DNA of 64,000 nt. Origin: Salminus brasiliensis. Its lineage: Eukaryota; Chordata; Actinopteri; Characiformes; Bryconidae. Location: positions 32,348,133 to 32,412,132 of the forward strand of contig NC_132879.1 in NCBI RefSeq assembly GCF_030463535.1. The letters run 5' to 3'. The notes under the pieces are model-generated. The model was not told the DNA's origin and made no database searches. It worked only from the letters and a program-made list of their open reading frames with translations. Within the stretch, counting starts at the first letter, position 1; every line of letters begins with the position of its first letter. Below are positions 58,864-64,000 of this stretch, in pieces. A program made the translations under genes and the position numbers.

Positions 58864-59678
58864 GTATTAGCATGAGGATTTTTTTAGCATTAGTAGAGGC
58901 CCATTTGTTGGCAATACAATCACACTGGTACATAGAGTAACTGTTTTGGTAGACAGACTTTCAGCTGTGCGAGCATCAACACAACAGAGACATGACATTA
59001 GTGTAGATTTGGGGTTCAGAGGAGTACAGCTGGTCCCTCAGAAGGTCCATCAGAAGAGATCAAGTAATTATAACGTTTTGAGGTTATTCAAAACACACCA
59101 CTGGCTATGATCCTATATTTTGGACAGTGTGTGGCATCAGCCAAAACCGACAAACTGTCAAATGACCAAACAAACAGGGTTAGGCCACTTGGCTGAGACT
59201 GGAGCTGCATCTGTGAATTCAACTCACCAGCGTTATTCTGACATCATTTTAGACTGCAGCTGTTTTAGTGCTGGAAAAGACGTGAAGGCTCTGTTGAGCA
59301 GTAGGTTAGAGGTCACTTGCTTATGAACATTCAATCAATCACAAACAGCATGAACACAGCATTACTGATCGGCTATTAGACAGATAGCTGGACCCCCTGG
59401 AGTCTTCAGATGCATCCGGCAGAGATTCAGATCTCTTGGCAAACAGTGTAGGTTATGATTGCTATGACTGTGGCACTTTATACACCAATTTTAAAAAGAG
59501 AGTCACAATGACTGTGCTTGGAGTGGACATCAGTCAGACAGGCGGGTCGTAGAAAGATTCCTTCAGGGACCGTCATAGCAAACAGCCCACTGAATGGCTA
59601 AGAGCGATCTGAGCGTCAGCGATTGGCAGAGTGCAGCCGCGGTCCTTCACTGATGTACAGAAAAGCAGATTCGGTCTC
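56570..59678 (-). other. ptpn9: ptpn9 3' UTR (candidate extent)
   Basis: No other gene lies between the stop and the minisatellite. An ATTAAA poly(A) variant occurs on the - strand at about 56587-56582. The interval includes an (AAT)n tract (about 58826-58856) and poly(A)/poly(T) runs. The length (about 3.1 kb) is an inference. Confidence 0.35.
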
Positions 59679-59869
59679 TCACTGATTGGTTGAGAGCAGT
59701 CCCTGTCGCTGGGCGTGCTCTAGGATAGCAGTATGGCAGAAGTAATACTGTTCTGGTGTTTGGATGCTGAAGGCACGCTGCATTCTCATACGTCTCACCG
59801 TCTGACACACGTTCAGAGTCCCAACCTCCTGCAGCTGAGACAGACATATATCCAACGCACAAAACGTAC
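59679..59869 (-). CDS. ptpn9: ptpn9 last exon with stop
   Basis: Completes the P-loop Gly, then [19 protein letters not shown] to LLSTNQ and TGA at 59681-59679. Contains the Q-loop motif QTPEQYYFC. The C-terminal tail after the PTP domain is a few residues shorter than in human. Confidence 0.95.
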
Positions 59870-62800
59870 CTGCCAAAAGAAAAGGAGAAAGGACACTTCA
59901 AACTACTTCAAAACTACCACCTTAACTGACAACACTGATAACTTGGGCTGTTCGGCTTTTTGAACTGACCCTCAGCATCAGCACACTGTGGAGCGTTTAA
60001 AATGAGAAGGTCTTTAAGACTATGGCCTATTCGCAATATTGGCACTATTTTGATTCTTCAGCGAGAATTAATCATTCGCTTCAACCTGATTCCAAGCTTC
60101 AAATCCTAGGTTTCGCAGGTGATCTGACATCACAACACACAGGCTATGGTGATCAGGAATCATCATAATACTTTACTACATAAAACTAACTTTACTTTCA
60201 GCTCAGCTTATATTAAAATGTTTTATCCATTACTTATTATAATTTTCTGTGCATAAAATAGAACCTTTAATATGTTGCATTGGATTCTAATTAAAAATGT
60301 GTGAACTTGGGACCTTAAAATACACAACGTTTAGCTTGTTTATTCATATATGCAATGTGAACTTCTCCCAAAAAATGAGGAAAACACTATCTTTATCCAT
60401 CTCTCTCACTAAAGTCTATGGTATCAACATAAAATGTCAAAACACTCCATTTAAAGCTTAAATTTCCAGCTGTTTCAGTGCTTCGTTGGTTTATACAACT
60501 TCATTGGTTTAAATATATATAAATAAGTGATCAGTATTATTGTATACAGAAAAAGTGAGGGCTAGAGTTAGTGTGCTGTATTAAGGTAAAAATTAGGACG
60601 GTATCTAATTACATGATATACATGATGTAGGATATGGCAAATATCTCATTTATATGATAATATTTTTTGTATTGTTTTCAGTTGTGAAATAACACAGAAG
60701 TTGGCATGAAAGTGACGTAAACTCACTTTACGCTGCCAGTAACATAGGGCAGCCACTAATGACTAGTTTATCAATTGGTAAAATAGTTGGATTAATATAA
60801 AAACAATTACACAATTATCCTCCAAAAAGTTACATTGAGTACTTTAAATTCCTTTTTGAGACCAAAACTTTGTCACTCTATAATGCAGCATGAAATTATT
60901 GTCTTGTTTAATTTTGTAAAAAAACATGTTCATAACTATAGTATGGAATATTATTCGTAATGTATCTCCAAAAAAAAGGTTTGTTTTATTCTTTTTAGAT
61001 CCTGGCTGTGAGTAAGTAGTTATTTACCAGTCCTGCCGATGCCTGCACTGCAGTGGACAACCAAGGGCGGTCCCAGAGGATGACCCCTCCACTGCGAGCC
61101 CAGAGCTTTCACTGCTCTCTTCTGCTGCCTCTTCACCGCACCCAAGAAGTCAAGCAACGAGAGTGCAGAGGAGGGTACGCCGTAGTCAGGCCAGCTCAGA
61201 AACTGGAAGTGAGTCACTTGTCTCTGCTCACAGGTCTGATCAAAAGAAAAGGAGAAGAACTCTGATCAAGACAATCCGCTTGGTCTCTACAAGGTACTAC
61301 AATAGATTTCACTACTGCTTCCATCTGCTCTCACCTCGGGGAATTTCAGAGATGTAGTAATCTCTGGACACACGTCACAGAAACAATTATACTTTCCTGC
61401 TCGACCAGCAACATTCACCAAGGTCACCCGTTTTCTCTGACTTACTGAAACTGCTTACAATCTAAACATCCAGTACTGACAAACATCTCCATGTTTTCCG
61501 ATTATTCCATTCAGTTGTGTTTGTGTGTGTGTGTGTGTGTGTGTATGTGTTACCTCAGTGTTATGCAGCTCCAAAGTGGTCTGATTGTAATGAGAATGGT
61601 TGTCTACTCTCTGGTTGACCACAGCCATGTGTCCGTACACCTCCTGGCCTCCTTCCTGCAGAGGCCAGTACTGTCCACATTTCCTTCTGCCACCCTCATC
61701 AGTCCTACACACAGAAACAATACAATAACGTCAAGACATGCTCATTGCTCATTTCGTACTGAACCAGGAAACTCTTTGAAGCAGTCAGATCCAATGTGGA
61801 AAAAAAACAGAACTGGACAGCCATTTCCAGCTATGCGTGTATGTGTGCATGACTCATGTCTCACCTTGTTGTCATGACAATGACCAGCACACTTTGCTCC
61901 CACACCATTCTCCAGAAATCTCCGTATGTTTTCTCCAGCGGGCCTGTGCAGAGAGTCAACCTTTATTTGAACTAAAAAACAAACCACCACACAATAGCCT
62001 ACAAAGCAGGCACCAACGTCTAGTTCGAACATTCAACAGTTGTTCTGATTTTACCTTGAGTTCCAATGTACGCATTCTTCTGCTTGTAGCCATCCATGAA
62101 GCTGGCATTGATGTAGTCAGATCTCTGAGAACAGAACAGTCATTTACAATGGAATTAGATACGGCTGCACTTCTCCATATGAGCGGTGCTAATATTTCAC
62201 ACTGTCGTATTCTTGAAAAGTAAACCAATAAAAGCAAGACCTAGAACTTCAAGGTTTCATACACACCTCATTCCTTCTGCCTTTCAGATGAACACGAGTT
62301 TGGTCAAGGCAAAGAACATCACCATAGCGATTCCTCTCCTGATTGTAAGCAGCCCTGCCGGTGTAAAACAGTCAGGGATTCTCATCAGAAAGCATTGCTT
62401 TTCTTGAAGGTAACACTCTAGCAAATATGGCTACATGCAGAGAGACACCCCGAGACACTAATGAATGGACAAGGAAGCCTACAAGTGGGCTCAGGGGTGG
62501 GCAACATTAAACAATGCTAATTTCACACTACAATAAACAAATGTTTTTCTGTGGGCTGGTAAATTGAAACAGACCAGACAGAACAGTACAAGTAGAGCCA
62601 TATTTTGTAAACAAAAAAATTGTAAGAACTCTATAAAACACAATCATTTTTATTCAACATTCAACTATGCTGTGGCGAATCCAGTTATTAGGACAAGAGA
62701 TGGACTGATCAGCATTTTTGTGGCCTATGTCAATCTCTGATTATTTTGAATTCCATGCAATCTTTTGGTGATGCATCATCGTGCAGAGTTTCTGTAACGT

Positions 62801-63929
62801 TTTTGCATCGTCTCTCCACGACATGTCCTTAACTTTTTGGAATCAGCCACAACGTCACCAAACTAGGCACCAGCTGAAAGAGTACAGAACTGCACTGTGC
62901 AGCTTAAAGTGGAAACCCAACCTAAAAGGGCTGCTTATCTAAAGCTACAAATGCTATGACTTTGATGCGATTCCTTTAGTTTTTTGACTGTTGCTGCTGT
63001 ACCTTCTGTGGTGGCTAAATATAGTCTGCACTATTTGCGGTTTTGTGTGGTTAGTGGTGTTTGTTAGCTCTGCTGTATTCTGATACTCACTGTACTGGGT
63101 TGAGTGATGTACTCTAGAGAGTGATATCCGGTTAGCTGTGTTTAATTTTTTTTACTTTGCTTCACATTAAGCTGCACATTAAGTTTGTATATTGCATTTA
63201 CATGTTGTTAAATTAAATATTCTACACATAATTCTTCCTATTAATAATTAAAACAACATTTATCCTTAGAAGCTTAGTAAAGATAAAATTAATGGAATAC
63301 TGGTAATTTATTGGTTGCTATAAATATTCATTCTCACTGACAATACTGTACTTTCCTGAGCAGCGCTACTCACAGTGCGCAGTGGAAAGTTCCAGGAGGC
63401 TGCTCTTTACGGAGCTCCTCGTACTCCTGGTAGATGCCACTGCGTTGGGCTCGAGCCAGGTGTGCCACAAATTCTGGCAGCCGCATGGCCTCAGGGCCTG
63501 GCGCGTGCACAGAGGACTCGTCCAGCGGGATGCCCACCAGTTCATCGACAGGGTCTACCAGTCCGTTCTGCTCTGCCAGCAGCCGCTGGTTCCAGCCGTG
63601 AACATCTAGAGCAAGGCAACCGCCGAGGTGCTCGGGCAAGCAGTCTCTTGGAAGGTGCTGCCGGAGGTCAGTCATCTTCACCATTTGGACCTAAAAAGCA
63701 GATTGAGCAGAAAACTACTTAAAGGAGCTGTAAAGGACTAAGAGGATTAGAAAAGAACGAATGAAAGGAACATATGAAGGTTCTCTGTATTACAGTGATA
63801 CGGTCGATATGTACTGACCCTTTCTCTAAGTTTCTCTTTTAGCAGCAGACTCAGCAGGTTGTAGGGCACTCGAAACCAGACTGGGGCTCCGACTATGAAC
63901 ACCTTCTTCAGTCGAGCAGGAAATGCACC
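59679..63929 (-). CDS. ptpn9: Protein tyrosine phosphatase non-receptor 9 (PTP-MEG2), 5'-partial
   Basis: Tyrosine phosphatase with an N-terminal CRAL-TRIO (Sec14-like) lipid-binding domain; in the family it acts on secretory vesicles and dephosphorylates NSF and growth-factor receptors. Eight exons join in frame to 404 residues plus stop. Present: the end of CRAL-TRIO ([32 protein letters not shown]), a variable linker, and the full PTP domain with [34 protein letters not shown] (the WPD loop with its general acid), [11 protein letters not shown] (catalytic Cys and Arg) and QTPEQY (Q loop). Roughly the first 175 residues and the start lie right of the window. It is in tandem with sin3a, as in human. 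Confidence 0.96.
61028..61235 (-). CDS. ptpn9: ptpn9 exon (WPD loop and catalytic Cys)
   Basis: 69 codons plus one base, [19 protein letters not shown] to [11 protein letters not shown]. Holds the WPD general-acid loop and the P-loop Cys. The upstream acceptor after ttttcttttgatcag was chosen because it is phase 0 and matches family length. The P-loop Gly after RT is split by the intron. Confidence 0.94.
61520..61549. repeat. (GT)n next to a ptpn9 donor
   Basis: On the - strand (CA)n starting a few bases into the intron after the exon 61554-61704. Confidence 0.9.
61554..61704 (-). CDS. ptpn9: ptpn9 exon (KCGQYWP motif)
   Basis: One base plus 50 codons, [18 protein letters not shown] to ELHNTE. 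KC-QYWP is a conserved PTP motif. The donor gag|gtaaca is followed at once by a (CA)n repeat. Confidence 0.94.
61865..61943 (-). CDS. ptpn9: ptpn9 exon (DFWRMVWEQ motif)
   Basis: Completes Gly, then [19 protein letters not shown] to VMTT with two bases of the next Arg. DFW-MVWE is the conserved PTP core helix. Confidence 0.94.
62055..62124 (-). CDS. ptpn9: ptpn9 exon (DYINAS motif)
   Basis: 23 codons plus one base, [19 protein letters not shown] to IGTQ. Of two nearby AG acceptors only the one at 62125 keeps phase 0. DYINAS is a conserved PTP motif. Confidence 0.94.
62267..62354 (-). CDS. ptpn9: ptpn9 exon (PTP domain, NRYGDV motif)
   Basis: One base plus 29 codons, [20 protein letters not shown] to GRRNE. 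Contains the PTP KNRY-type motif (here RNRY). Splice sites cag|ggctgc and gag|gtgtgt. Confidence 0.93.
63374..63690 (-). CDS. ptpn9: ptpn9 exon (end of CRAL-TRIO and linker)
   Basis: 105 codons plus two bases. Starts [24 protein letters not shown] closes CRAL-TRIO; the following linker ([27 protein letters not shown]) differs strongly from mammals; it ends with [20 protein letters not shown], the start of the PTP domain. Confidence 0.94.
63819..63929 (-). CDS. ptpn9: ptpn9 exon (CRAL-TRIO C-terminal half)
   Basis: 37 codons, [20 protein letters not shown] to KEKLRER, between a cag acceptor and agg|gtcagt. First ptpn9 exon visible; 63930-64000 is intron. Core strand/helix of the Sec14-like domain. 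Confidence 0.94.
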
Positions 63930-64000
63930 CTGCATGCAGACACAGACAACACTGTGCTCATTAGTAAGCAGAATCTGGCTGCCACATGCAGTATATGAAT

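Noticed and set aside
61163-61877. Open frames on the + strand opposite ptpn9 exons
   Set aside because: Antisense shadows of conserved PTP exons whose - strand reading matches the family residue by residue.

Overview
The window is vertebrate nuclear DNA, almost certainly from a teleost fish. It has short, well-conserved exons split by GT-AG introns, abundant GA/CT, CA/GT and AAT microsatellites, Tc1-like transposon relics, small inverted-repeat elements and tRNA-derived SINE-like sequence. The repeat mix suggests an otophysan (characin/catfish-like) fish, but that is an inference. No bacterial, viral or organellar gene was found.

Three protein genes are supported. (1) crabp1, + strand, 5137-26465, complete: four coding exons (73, 179, 114 and 51 nt) join without a frame break into 138 aa. 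(2) sin3a, - strand, 37229-50483 for the coding part: twenty coding exons sum to 3810 nt (1269 aa plus stop), close to the 1273 aa of human SIN3A. A non-coding first exon lies near 52430-52540 and a CpG/CCAAT-rich promoter region extends to about 54.8 kb. (3) ptpn9, - strand, 59679-63929, 5'-partial: eight exons give 404 C-terminal residues, comprising half of the CRAL-TRIO domain and the whole phosphatase domain. About the first 175 residues lie beyond the right edge. crabp1 and sin3a are tail to tail; sin3a and ptpn9 are in tandem on the - strand, as SIN3A and PTPN9 are in human.

Layout: 1-4.9 kb is upstream DNA with transposon relics. 4.9-26.8 kb is crabp1, whose 12.9 kb intron 2 holds a 68-bp minisatellite with a clear six-unit higher-order structure and several DNA transposons. 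26.8-35.3 kb is intergenic, with a Tc1 relic, local duplications and possible regulatory DNA. 35.3-52.5 kb is sin3a. 52.5-54.8 kb is promoter DNA. 55.0-56.1 kb holds a SINE-like fragment and a 39-bp minisatellite. 56.6-64 kb is ptpn9 with a long 3' UTR.

The three genes do not form a pathway: a cytosolic retinoic-acid carrier, a nuclear HDAC-complex scaffold and a vesicle-associated tyrosine phosphatase. I see no convincing new biological system. The best second-look items are the higher-order minisatellite in crabp1, microsatellites placed directly against splice sites in all three genes (including a (TG)m-T(n)-like acceptor in sin3a), direct repeats flanking the last crabp1 exon, and a telomere-motif-bearing inverted-repeat element.
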